NCBI GenBank assembly: GCA_002688335.1
Contig: NZCQ01000076.1
Span: forward strand, 1-15,076
DNA length: 15,076 nt
Direction of reading: 5' to 3'
DNA from: Candidatus Pacearchaeota archaeon
Lineage (GTDB): Archaea > Nanobdellota > Nanobdellia > Pacearchaeales > GW2011-AR1
The position numbers and the translations under genes were made by a program. The notes under the pieces are model-generated. The model saw only the letters and a list, made by a program, of their open reading frames with translations, was not told where the DNA came from and did not search any database. Positions 1 to 5,622 of this stretch are shown piece by piece (within the stretch, counting starts at the first letter, position 1; each line of letters opens with the position of its first letter).

Positions 1-1333
1 CTATATGATCTAAATTTTCAAACTCCCCTAAACTAAAGAATCTCGCTTCTGATATCTCACTATTTGGCACTACATCTAATTTATCCACTTCTATAAGGTA
101 AGATTCTCCTTTGGTTAGAGTGTCATCCTCCCTTGGATAATTATAATCAGCTATTTTCTTAATTATCTGTCTGATGTTTAACCCAAGCTCTTCTTTTATT
201 TCCCTTCTGAGTGCTTGTTCTGCGGTCTCGCTACTTTCTACTATCCCTCCAGGAAATGCCCACTTATTTTTATGTAACCCCTCTGAACGTTTGATTAAAA
301 GGAATTTCTCATTGTCTCTAATTATTCCCGTTACAACTTTAGTTATTTTATCTAAACTCTCAAGCTCTTTTAATACTTGGTCTGATGAAATGCTTTTAGT
401 TAATTCTTCTGAATATTGATCCATTTTTTCCGGAAAGAAATCATAAAGCATCGGAGAAGTTATTTTGGTTAATAAATTATAAGATTCTATCTCTTTTGGA
501 GGAGTGCAAAAGAATAATCCAATACTGGGCTTATTTAATGCTAATGCAACATGAAGAGCAAAGGTATCTCCAGATATTATAGAATCGCATGAATCTACCA
601 AGGAAAAGAATTCTAAATCTGTATTGTGAGGATCATTGAAACTTATATTTATGCCTTCAATTTTTAATTTATTGGCAATATCTTCCATATCCTGAACTTC
701 ATTTGGACCTCCAAGAAGTAGGATTCTATAATTATCTTTAGAAGCTTTCTTAATAAAATCTATTAAATTTTCTTTATGCCAAACTTTTGAAGGCCATCTA
801 GAAGATGCTCCGATGTGAATTCCAACTAGTCTTTTATTTGATAAATTATGCCCCATAATGAAATCGTCTCCATATTCTCTTTCTTTATCTGACAAATGGA
901 GAATGTTATGTTGTTTGTTATATGGAATTTCTGCTACTCCAAACATAATCTCCTGATAGGTTCTTTCATTTGACTTCTTTGTTTCATCATCGAATAATGT
1001 GTTGAGATAGTACTCTGCTCCTAGATTATAAGCCTGTACAAAATCTCCCTCATTATAAAAGCCTAACTTTTTTTCACTGTCCATATCTGCTATTAGAGAA
1101 GTTGCTTCATCTTCAATGTCTAAATTAATGGTTAGATCAAACTTTCCTAAAGGCTCTTCTGGAAGGATAATGGTCTTACTTATCTGAGGGGCTAAGTTAA
1201 CTATGTCTCTGCATTCTTTTTTTGTTATCCAAGTTATCTCAGAATCTGGATACTTTTCCTTAATTCCCACTAAGATTGATAGGCTACGCACAACATCACC
1301 CTTTGCACCTAATTTTATTATTGCTATTTTCAT
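1..1333 (-). CDS. GT9 (heptosyltransferase-like) glycosyltransferase fused to a Nudix hydrolase; C-terminus cut by window edge
   Basis: The frame is open from the ATG at 1333 down to base 2, giving 444 visible residues; I translated it codon by codon and found no stop. Residues 1 to about 310 look like glycosyltransferase family 9 (ADP-heptose:LPS heptosyltransferase type). The start MKIAIIKLGAKGDVV is typical, HIGASSRWPSKVW (173-185) matches the family's GAS-WP-K-W motif, and SGDTFALH (254-261) matches the GDTG-LH nucleotide-sugar motif. From about residue 332 a Nudix domain follows, with a perfect Nudix box GX5EX7REUXEEXGU at 363-385 (G363, E369, R377, E378, E381, E382, G384). GT9 enzymes transfer sugars from nucleotide donors, and Nudix enzymes cleave nucleoside diphosphates linked to another moiety. 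One chain could therefore transfer a sugar and process a nucleotide product or donor, but that is inference. The start lies about 25 nt from a TATA-like box. The two domain calls are firm; the substrates are unknown. Confidence 0.88.
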   Translation of the reverse strand, partial: MKIAIIKLGAKGDVVRSLSILVGIKEKYPDSEITWITKKECRDIVNLAPQISKTIILPEEPLGKFDLTINLDIEDEATSLIADMDSEKKLGFYNEGDFVQAYNLGAEYYLNTLFDDETKKSNERTYQEIMFGVAEIPYNKQHNILHLSDKEREYGDDFIMGHNLSNKRLVGIHIGASSRWPSKVWHKENLIDFIKKASKDNYRILLLGGPNEVQDMEDIANKLKIEGINISFNDPHNTDLEFFSLVDSCDSIISGDTFALHVALALNKPSIGLFFCTPPKEIESYNLLTKITSPMLYDFFPEKMDQYSEELTKSISSDQVLKELESLDKITKVVTGIIRDNEKFLLIKRSEGLHKNKWAFPGGIVESSETAEQALRREIKEELGLNIRQIIKKIADYNYPREDDTLTKGESYLIEVDKLDVVPNSEISEARFFSLGEFENLDHI

Positions 1334-1340
1334 GATTAAA

Positions 1341-1349
1341 CTTAAAAAC
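1341..1349 (+). promoter_or_regulatory. Candidate TATA box for the deoxyribosyltransferase-family gene
   Basis: CTTAAAAAC is centred about 28 nt upstream of the ATG at 1373. Each of the two divergent genes in this 39-bp spacer has a TATA-like element placed close to the neighbour's start, so the two promoters would interleave. Confidence 0.4.
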
Positions 1350-1353
1350 AACT

Positions 1354-1361
1354 ATTAATAA
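1354..1361 (-). promoter_or_regulatory. Candidate TATA box for the GT9-Nudix gene
   Basis: On the minus strand TTATTAAT is centred about 24 nt upstream of the ATG at 1333, the usual archaeal spacing for a leaderless transcript. It lies in a 39-bp spacer shared with the divergent gene at 1373. The AT-rich background makes a chance match possible. Confidence 0.35.
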
Positions 1362-1372
1362 GGTTTATCAAT

Positions 1373-1780
1373 ATGAAGGTTTATATTGCTGGAAAATTAA
1401 GGAATGATGCGGAGAGAGAATTTCTAGAAAAAATCGCTAAACTTTGCGAAGATCTAGGGTTTAAAACTTTCTTGCCTCATAGAGATGTTGGTTTGGCTAA
1501 AGATATAGAAGATGTTGAAAGAATTTTTCAAGGAGATATTATTGAAGGATTTGAGGATATAGATTTAGTTGTTTCTGTACTTGATGGATTGCATGTTGGC
1601 GCTGGAACTGCTTGGGAATTGGGTTATGCTTATGCCAAAGGAATTCCTTGTATTGGGATTAAAACTGATGAACCCGTTAGTGAGGCGCTTGAATACTTGA
1701 GTGCAATATTAATTGGTAGTATGGATATTGTTGATTCTATTAATAAACTAAAGGAGAAACTGAAAGAATTTAGTAAGTAA
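1373..1780 (+). CDS. Nucleoside 2-deoxyribosyltransferase / deoxynucleoside-5'-monophosphate N-glycosidase family protein
   Basis: This 135-residue protein has the family's N-terminal MKVYIAGKL strand and loop, which bind the nucleoside and phosphate, and the active-site segment DG...GTAWELGYA at 71-86. In this family the Glu of that segment (E82 here) is the nucleophile that forms the 2-deoxyribosyl-enzyme intermediate. Members either swap bases between deoxynucleosides or hydrolyse dNMPs (human DNPH1/Rcl type). The residue six before the nucleophile is Gly76; it is Asp in Lactobacillus transferases and, as I recall, Ser in Rcl, so transferase and hydrolase activity cannot be told apart here. 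The length is normal. The protein would be cytoplasmic, and a role in nucleotide salvage or pool cleaning is likely. It is divergent from the GT9-Nudix gene, and its stop is 2 bp from the stop of the convergent gene at 1783. Confidence 0.85.
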   Translation: MKVYIAGKLRNDAEREFLEKIAKLCEDLGFKTFLPHRDVGLAKDIEDVERIFQGDIIEGFEDIDLVVSVLDGLHVGAGTAWELGYAYAKGIPCIGIKTDEPVSEALEYLSAILIGSMDIVDSINKLKEKLKEFSK

Positions 1781-1782
1781 TT

Positions 1783-2745
1783 TTATTGCATCTTGATAAA
1801 ATCATGCAAACTTATGTTTGGCCGAATTACAATTCCATTATCTTTTGGGGCAAATGCTTCTGATAGAGTGAGGTCGCTTTCATAGGGTTTTAAGCCGCCA
1901 TTTACAAAAGTATAAACTCTATCGGTAAGTTTATCTCCATCCATTTCAATTAATAAAATACCTTCCTTATGAGTTCTTACTTCTAAGATTCCTTGACTAG
2001 AGTCAAGCCTATCTTCAGAATGATGTATGTCTACACCATTCTTTTTAACATAAGAAATCTCTGCATGATCCATGCCCAATCCATTGCTACTTGGTGTGCT
2101 TGGAAAATCTAAATGATAATTAAAAACAAGTTGAGCAGAATTCGTCGGAACTTGAAAATACATTCTAGGATTTCCTTCTATTTTATTTCCTTCGATCTCA
2201 ATCTCCCCCTTAGTTAAATTTGGAACTGTAAAAAAACCAGATTCGATCATTTGAAAGGCTAATTTACCATCATAACTTACAGAACTTTCAAATTTCTTAG
2301 GCAGTAATTTGAGATTCCTCATCCCAGGCATAATCTCGTTATCCTGATTATAGGGGATTAGTTCTTCACCTATTTCTTCCTCTAAGGCAACTATGGGATT
2401 ATGAAGATTGCGAGAGTCTATATATCCAGACAATAGTTTGTTAGCCTGATCTCCAACGTCCTCTCTTTTTTGAGCTTCAACAACTAGAGCATAATTAATC
2501 CCTTCAATTGTTGTTGTGAGAATGGATGATAATCCTAAATTGGCAAAAATATATCCCCTCCGGGATAATCCTTCTTTGATAGTATCTGGATTAGATTCTT
2601 TGTTACGATAGCTCATCATGTCTGGAAATCCCATTTCAGGATTAAGAATATTAATTGAATATTTCCCCCTTTTATTTCTAATTAGAACTCTGTTGTTGAC
2701 GAAATCTTTAGGATCTTTTGTCGCTAAAACTTCTGGAAGAGTCAT
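1783..2745 (-). CDS. Hypothetical protein with a degenerate Nudix-like box
   Basis: I do not recognise this 320-residue protein as a named family. It is soluble in appearance, with no signal peptide or membrane segment. Residues 86-131 resemble a Nudix core: a hydrophobic strand (YALVVEA), then SGYIDSR, then ALEEEIGEEL at 120-129. Against the box pattern REUXEE, E124, E127 and E128 match the metal-binding glutamates, the Arg is replaced by Glu123, the final Gly is lost (Ile130), and the Gly107-to-Arg spacing is two residues longer than usual. A Nudix-fold origin is therefore suggested but not proven. The C-terminal half is strand-rich and contains several His residues (near HAEISYV and IHHSED). 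The start at 2745 lies about 26 nt from a TATA-like box, and the gene follows GT2 after a 48-bp gap, so it probably has its own promoter. Confidence 0.75.
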   Translation of the reverse strand: MTLPEVLATKDPKDFVNNRVLIRNKRGKYSINILNPEMGFPDMMSYRNKESNPDTIKEGLSRRGYIFANLGLSSILTTTIEGINYALVVEAQKREDVGDQANKLLSGYIDSRNLHNPIVALEEEIGEELIPYNQDNEIMPGMRNLKLLPKKFESSVSYDGKLAFQMIESGFFTVPNLTKGEIEIEGNKIEGNPRMYFQVPTNSAQLVFNYHLDFPSTPSSNGLGMDHAEISYVKKNGVDIHHSEDRLDSSQGILEVRTHKEGILLIEMDGDKLTDRVYTFVNGGLKPYESDLTLSEAFAPKDNGIVIRPNISLHDFIKMQ

Positions 2746-2767
2746 GATAGATAATGAAGAAATCCTA

Positions 2768-2775
2768 TTTTTAAA
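2768..2775 (-). promoter_or_regulatory. Candidate TATA box for the gene starting at 2745
   Basis: On the minus strand TTTAAAAA is centred about 26 nt upstream of the ATG. This fits a leaderless transcript, and no Shine-Dalgarno site is visible before the start. Confidence 0.5.
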
Positions 2776-2793
2776 TATTATTGTGATTAAATT

Positions 2794-3696
2794 TTAATCC
2801 AAGGTCCTAGTACTCTCCGTTTCAACCTCTCTCCAACCATCATAATAGACTTCTTGCTTTTTTAGGTCTTGAAATGCTTTTTTGTAGATGGCAAGTCTTG
2901 CATTGAATAATTGTAATGTCCAATAGGATTCTTTTAATGATCTTGGGTAAAATAACGCGTGAAGAAAACCGTATTTAACTTCATTCCAGAAAGATTTGGT
3001 TCTTGGCATTTCAGGAAATAATTTTGTTAGATTTTCATGGCCTTTTATATTTCTTATTTTTTGGTTTTGCCAATCTTCCCAATTGTCTGGGTTTTTAACA
3101 TAGATTTCTACTTCTGGAAGGTATTTAATCTTATAACCATTTTTCCAAAACAAATAAGGGATAATTGAGTCTTCTGAAGCGTCTAAGGGAAAATCGTTTA
3201 TTATTGACTTTCTTATTGCAAATAAATAACCCGAACACTCAAAGAATCTTTGCTCTTTTGATAATTTCTTCCTGACCTTGTCTATACCTGAAAATAAAAG
3301 ATGAGACCAATATCCATATCTTTCTTCCCTGTTATCAATTGGAACTGGTTTTCCAGTTATACAACCGACTTCAGGGTCCTCAAATGCTTTTATAATCTCG
3401 GCAACAGTATTTTCTGAAACATGAACATCTCCATCTGTGAAGATAATGATGTCATCTTTGTTCCCAGGGAGTTTTTCTAATAAAAGGTTTAGTGCGTATG
3501 ACTTTCCATCTCCCGGATCTAAGAAAAATCCCACCCTTTTATCTTTAATATTCTCTTTTATAAATTCCTTAACTTCTAAAAATGGGTCGCAAACAACAAT
3601 CCTTGCTTCAATATCATCTAACTGTCTTAAAAAAATCTTAACCGCCCTTAAGGTGGCTTTTGGTTCATTATATGAAGTTATTATTATATCTATCAT
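2794..3696 (-). CDS. Family 2 glycosyltransferase
   Basis: This is a GT-A fold glycosyltransferase of 300 residues. The N-terminus MIDIIITSYNEP is the classic GT2 start. The metal-binding DXD is TDGD (87-90), the probable catalytic-base region is ASEDS (E175/D176), and QNQKIRN (210-216) resembles the Q-x-x-R-W acceptor-side motif of processive or chitin/cellulose-synthase-like members. There is no clear transmembrane segment, so it would be soluble or peripheral on the cytoplasmic face. The frame is open to an ATG at 3726, but that start would overlap the upstream gene and add ten residues before the conserved strand. The ATG at 3696, 4 nt after the upstream stop, is preferred. It would be co-transcribed with the IF5A-like gene. 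The donor and acceptor are unknown; a role in surface glycan synthesis is inferred. Confidence 0.9.
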   Translation of the reverse strand: MIDIIITSYNEPKATLRAVKIFLRQLDDIEARIVVCDPFLEVKEFIKENIKDKRVGFFLDPGDGKSYALNLLLEKLPGNKDDIIIFTDGDVHVSENTVAEIIKAFEDPEVGCITGKPVPIDNREERYGYWSHLLFSGIDKVRKKLSKEQRFFECSGYLFAIRKSIINDFPLDASEDSIIPYLFWKNGYKIKYLPEVEIYVKNPDNWEDWQNQKIRNIKGHENLTKLFPEMPRTKSFWNEVKYGFLHALFYPRSLKESYWTLQLFNARLAIYKKAFQDLKKQEVYYDGWREVETESTRTLD

Positions 3697-3700
3697 GCTG

Positions 3701-3892
3701 TTATAATAGTTCAAAAGGGTAATCATCCGGCCTTATGATGACTATTTTATCTCCGTTATTTTCTGCCTCAATTCTCACCTTGCTCTTACCATGCTTACCG
3801 ATTTCAGATATCTCGATCCTTAGGACCTTAAAGGATTTATCTGCTATCCTGATATCATCTCCTTCCTTTAAATCTCTTGCAACCTTTTTCAT
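3701..3892 (-). CDS. Stand-alone aIF5A/eIF5A N-terminal-domain-like microprotein
   Basis: This 63-residue protein matches domain I (SH3-like/KOW) of archaeal initiation factor 5A in pattern. DLKEGDDIRIADKSFKVLRI aligns with the first strands, and ISEIGKHGKSKVRIEA (28-43) aligns with the hypusine loop and following strand. Lys33 in GKHG is at the position that becomes hypusine in IF5A. The OB-fold domain II that makes IF5A about 130 residues long is absent: the protein ends at DDYPFELL. It is probably a real gene, since it has a TATA box about 25 nt upstream of the ATG and the GT2 start follows 4 nt after its stop. The function is unknown. It may be an IF5A paralogue, a ribosome-binding or regulatory microprotein, or simply an SH3-like domain that kept the loop. 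Homology is inferred by eye from motif and length. Confidence 0.72.
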   Translation of the reverse strand: MKKVARDLKEGDDIRIADKSFKVLRIEISEIGKHGKSKVRIEAENNGDKIVIIRPDDYPFELL

Positions 3893-3913
3893 AATAGAAA
3901 TGGAAGAATCGAT

Positions 3914-3921
3914 TTTATAAA
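3914..3921. promoter_or_regulatory. Shared bidirectional TATA box
   Basis: TTTATAAA reads the same on both strands and sits at the centre of the 49-bp spacer 3893-3941. Its centre is about 25 nt from the ATG at 3892 (minus) and about 25 nt from the ATG at 3942 (plus). Both genes would be leaderless, transcribed from one element. Confidence 0.62.
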
Positions 3922-3941
3922 GTTTGTTGAAATAGAGAAAT

Positions 3942-4655
3942 ATGAAAAATGCTATAATATTGTGTTCAGGAGGATTAGACAGCGTTGTTTGTGCTAATTA
4001 TATAAAGAAAAAACTTAATTATGATAGATTAATATTCTTGTTTTTTGATTATGGGCAGAGAACGTTAAGTGTTGAGAGAAGATTTAGTAAGAGGTGTGCC
4101 AAGAGCTTAAATGGGAATTTTCTTGAGATCAAGATTGATCATTTTGTAGGAAAAGAGTCTTTGATTAATAGTTCTAGAGATCCTAAGAAGATAAAAAGAA
4201 GTAATTTAAGAGATAGTAAGAAAGAAAGTGAAAAGTATTATGTTCCTAACAGAAACGGGATTTTTATTAATTATGCTATTTCTTTGACTGAGATTTTGTC
4301 TATTAAAGAAAAAAAGATTTTTGATATTTTTGTGGGATTTAATTCTGAAGGAAGTGAAGCGTATCCGGATGCAACTCTTGAATTTGTTGATAAAATGAAT
4401 GAAGTTATGAAAATTATGAAGTTGAAGGGAATGGTTGTTGCTCCACTTATTAAGAAAGATAAGAATGAGATCGTGAGATTAGGTTTAGATTTGGAGATTG
4501 ATTTTAGAGACACGTTTAGCTGTTATATTGATAATAAGATTCATTGTGGAGTTTGTTTGGCTTGTAGGCTGAGGCAGGAAGCATTTTATTGGGCGAATGT
4601 TGTAGATCCTACTAGTTATAAGGAAAGGATGAGGGATTTTAGGTTGGCAAAATAA
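3942..4655 (+). CDS. queC: 7-cyano-7-deazaguanine synthase (preQ0 synthase)
   Basis: QueC converts 7-carboxy-7-deazaguanine to preQ0 using ATP and ammonia; in archaea preQ0 is the precursor of archaeosine in tRNA. The 237-residue length is normal. The PP-loop is SGGLDS (9-14), the family segment YVPNRN is present, and the C-terminal zinc site has C194, C202, C205 and C208 within SCYIDNKIHCGVCLACR. No other preQ0-pathway gene (queD, queE, folE) and no tRNA-guanine transglycosylase is in the window, so the partners must be elsewhere or preQ0 intermediates are acquired. The start sits about 25 nt after a TATA box with no Shine-Dalgarno site, which suggests a leaderless mRNA. The ferredoxin gene follows after 36 bp with its own TATA-like box. 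Confidence 0.93.
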   Translation: MKNAIILCSGGLDSVVCANYIKKKLNYDRLIFLFFDYGQRTLSVERRFSKRCAKSLNGNFLEIKIDHFVGKESLINSSRDPKKIKRSNLRDSKKESEKYYVPNRNGIFINYAISLTEILSIKEKKIFDIFVGFNSEGSEAYPDATLEFVDKMNEVMKIMKLKGMVVAPLIKKDKNEIVRLGLDLEIDFRDTFSCYIDNKIHCGVCLACRLRQEAFYWANVVDPTSYKERMRDFRLAK

Positions 4656-4660
4656 TAATC

Positions 4661-4668
4661 TTTAAAAA
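4661..4668 (+). promoter_or_regulatory. Candidate TATA box for the ferredoxin gene
   Basis: TTTAAAAA lies a few bases after the queC stop, centred about 27 nt upstream of the ATG at 4692. The T-run that follows (about 4671-4676) could also help end the queC transcript. Confidence 0.55.
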
Positions 4669-4691
4669 CCTTTTTTAATTTCTATAGGAAA

Positions 4692-4952
4692 ATGGCGAAG
4701 ATAATATCTGAAACTTCTGGAAAGGAGGTTGAAGTTGAAGATGGAAGTAGTATGAAAATTGTTGAGGAAGAGTTTAATATTCCTTTTGGATGCGAAGATG
4801 GGTTATGTGGATCTTGTATTATTGAAGTTGGTGAGGGCATGGAGAATTTAACTGATAAGAACGATAAAGAGAGAGATATGGGGATTGCTGAGAATGAAAG
4901 GTTGTCATGTCAATGTTCTATAAAACAAGGTGTTGTTAAGATTAAAGATTGA
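4692..4952 (+). CDS. [2Fe-2S] ferredoxin, plant/adrenodoxin type
   Basis: This 86-residue electron carrier has the Fer2 cluster motif C-x4-C-x2-C at C34, C39 and C42. The fourth ligand is in the late segment RLSCQCSIKQG (C73, with C75 as an alternative). It has no signal peptide and would be cytoplasmic. The protein is slightly shorter than typical plant-type ferredoxins (about 95) but complete: the beta-grasp N-terminal strands and the final strand GVVKIKD are both present. The redox partner is not in the immediate operon. The radical SAM enzymes in this window need an electron donor, but linking them to this ferredoxin would be speculation. Its last 11 bases overlap the end of the convergent vapC gene. 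Confidence 0.9.
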   Translation: MAKIISETSGKEVEVEDGSSMKIVEEEFNIPFGCEDGLCGSCIIEVGEGMENLTDKNDKERDMGIAENERLSCQCSIKQGVVKIKD

Positions 4953-5334
4953 GTGATTTCACGAACTCAACATTATCTTTATCTTCGAATTTTCCATCGG
5001 AAGTTAGAAATTTGCAGTTATGTTTTTTAGCTAATAGATATCCTATACAGTCTGTAAATGATAGTTTTTCTGATTTATATTTAAATTTCATTTTTGCTGC
5101 CTGTATTATAATGTGATGATCATATTCTATTACAAACGGTGAGAATTTATTGACATATTCTTCAATTTCCTCTCCCTTCTCAATTTTTAGAAGATAAAAA
5201 ATGAGCTCCATAATATTGAGATCTGTAATAATCATATGATCATTTATGTAATCTTCAAATTTAGAATTGCCTTTATCAATTTCTATTAAAACGCAAGTGT
5301 CAAAAAAATATTTGTTATTCAATTTCTCCCTCAT
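4942..5334 (-). CDS. vapC: PIN-domain toxin, VapC family
   Basis: This 130-residue PIN-domain ribonuclease has the acidic metal-binding set in order: D12 in FFDTCVLIE, E43 in NIMELIF, D95 in FTDCIGYLLA and D113 in LTSDGKF. VapC toxins cleave specific RNAs (often initiator tRNA or rRNA loops) and are held inactive by the cognate VapB. The ATG at 5334 overlaps the last 20 bases of the antitoxin gene, the usual VapBC layout. A TTG at the fifth codon, with GGGAG just before it, is an alternative start. The RNA target cannot be read from sequence. Confidence 0.88.
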   Translation of the reverse strand: MREKLNNKYFFDTCVLIEIDKGNSKFEDYINDHMIITDLNIMELIFYLLKIEKGEEIEEYVNKFSPFVIEYDHHIIIQAAKMKFKYKSEKLSFTDCIGYLLAKKHNCKFLTSDGKFEDKDNVEFVKSLNL

Positions 5335-5530
5335 CTATTTCGTCCAATATTTTTTTAACGTCCATCTCAATATTTTTATGTTTTCCCCAAATTGATTTTA
5401 AAGGACTTACTTTTTCAAGTTCAAATTTAACTTTTTGATTGGGAATAATCCTTTTACTCTCAACAATATGTTTGGGGATTATGATACCTATAGAACCTCC
5501 AATCTTTTTTGTAATTGCTTCTCCTTCCAT
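5315..5530 (-). CDS. vapB: AbrB-like antitoxin, VapB family
   Basis: This 71-residue protein has an N-terminal SpoVT/AbrB swapped-hairpin DNA-binding domain. The signature is KKIGGSIGIIIPKHIV (8-23), where G-S-x-G-I-x-I-P matches the AbrB core. The acidic C-terminal tail (from about residue 48) is where VapB proteins usually bind and block the VapC active site. It lies directly upstream of and overlaps vapC by 20 nt, so the two are translationally coupled. VapB family members repress their own promoter, which would lie in 5531-5600. Confidence 0.85.
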   Translation of the reverse strand: MEGEAITKKIGGSIGIIIPKHIVESKRIIPNQKVKFELEKVSPLKSIWGKHKNIEMDVKKILDEIDEGEIE

Positions 5531-5572
5531 CTTTAATAAGTTATATTTATTTATTATATGAATATGTTATAC

Positions 5573-5581
5573 CTTTTAAAG
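5573..5581 (-). promoter_or_regulatory. Candidate TATA box for vapBC
   Basis: On the minus strand CTTTAAAAG is centred 47 nt upstream of the vapB start, which would give a leader of about 20 nt. The stretch between is nearly all A/T with TATA-like alternatives closer in, so the exact element is uncertain. Confidence 0.38.
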
Positions 5582-5622
5582 TTTGTGTTAATTTGTTGAC
5601 AGAATAATATTGGGATTATAAA

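Noticed and set aside
174..419. Open plus-strand frame of 81 codons
   Set aside because: It lies wholly antisense to the GT9-Nudix gene, whose motifs are intact, and its translation has no recognisable features.
3437..3706. Open plus-strand frame of 89 codons
   Set aside because: It is antisense to the GT2 gene and has no family signature or promoter.
3697..3726. Upstream ATG start for the GT2 gene
   Set aside because: It overlaps the IF5A-like gene and adds ten residues before the conserved GT2 first strand; the ATG at 3696 fits the family better.
5541..5572. Palindromic operator for VapB
   Set aside because: The arms match in only about 6 of 8 positions within very AT-rich sequence, so it is not distinguishable from background.
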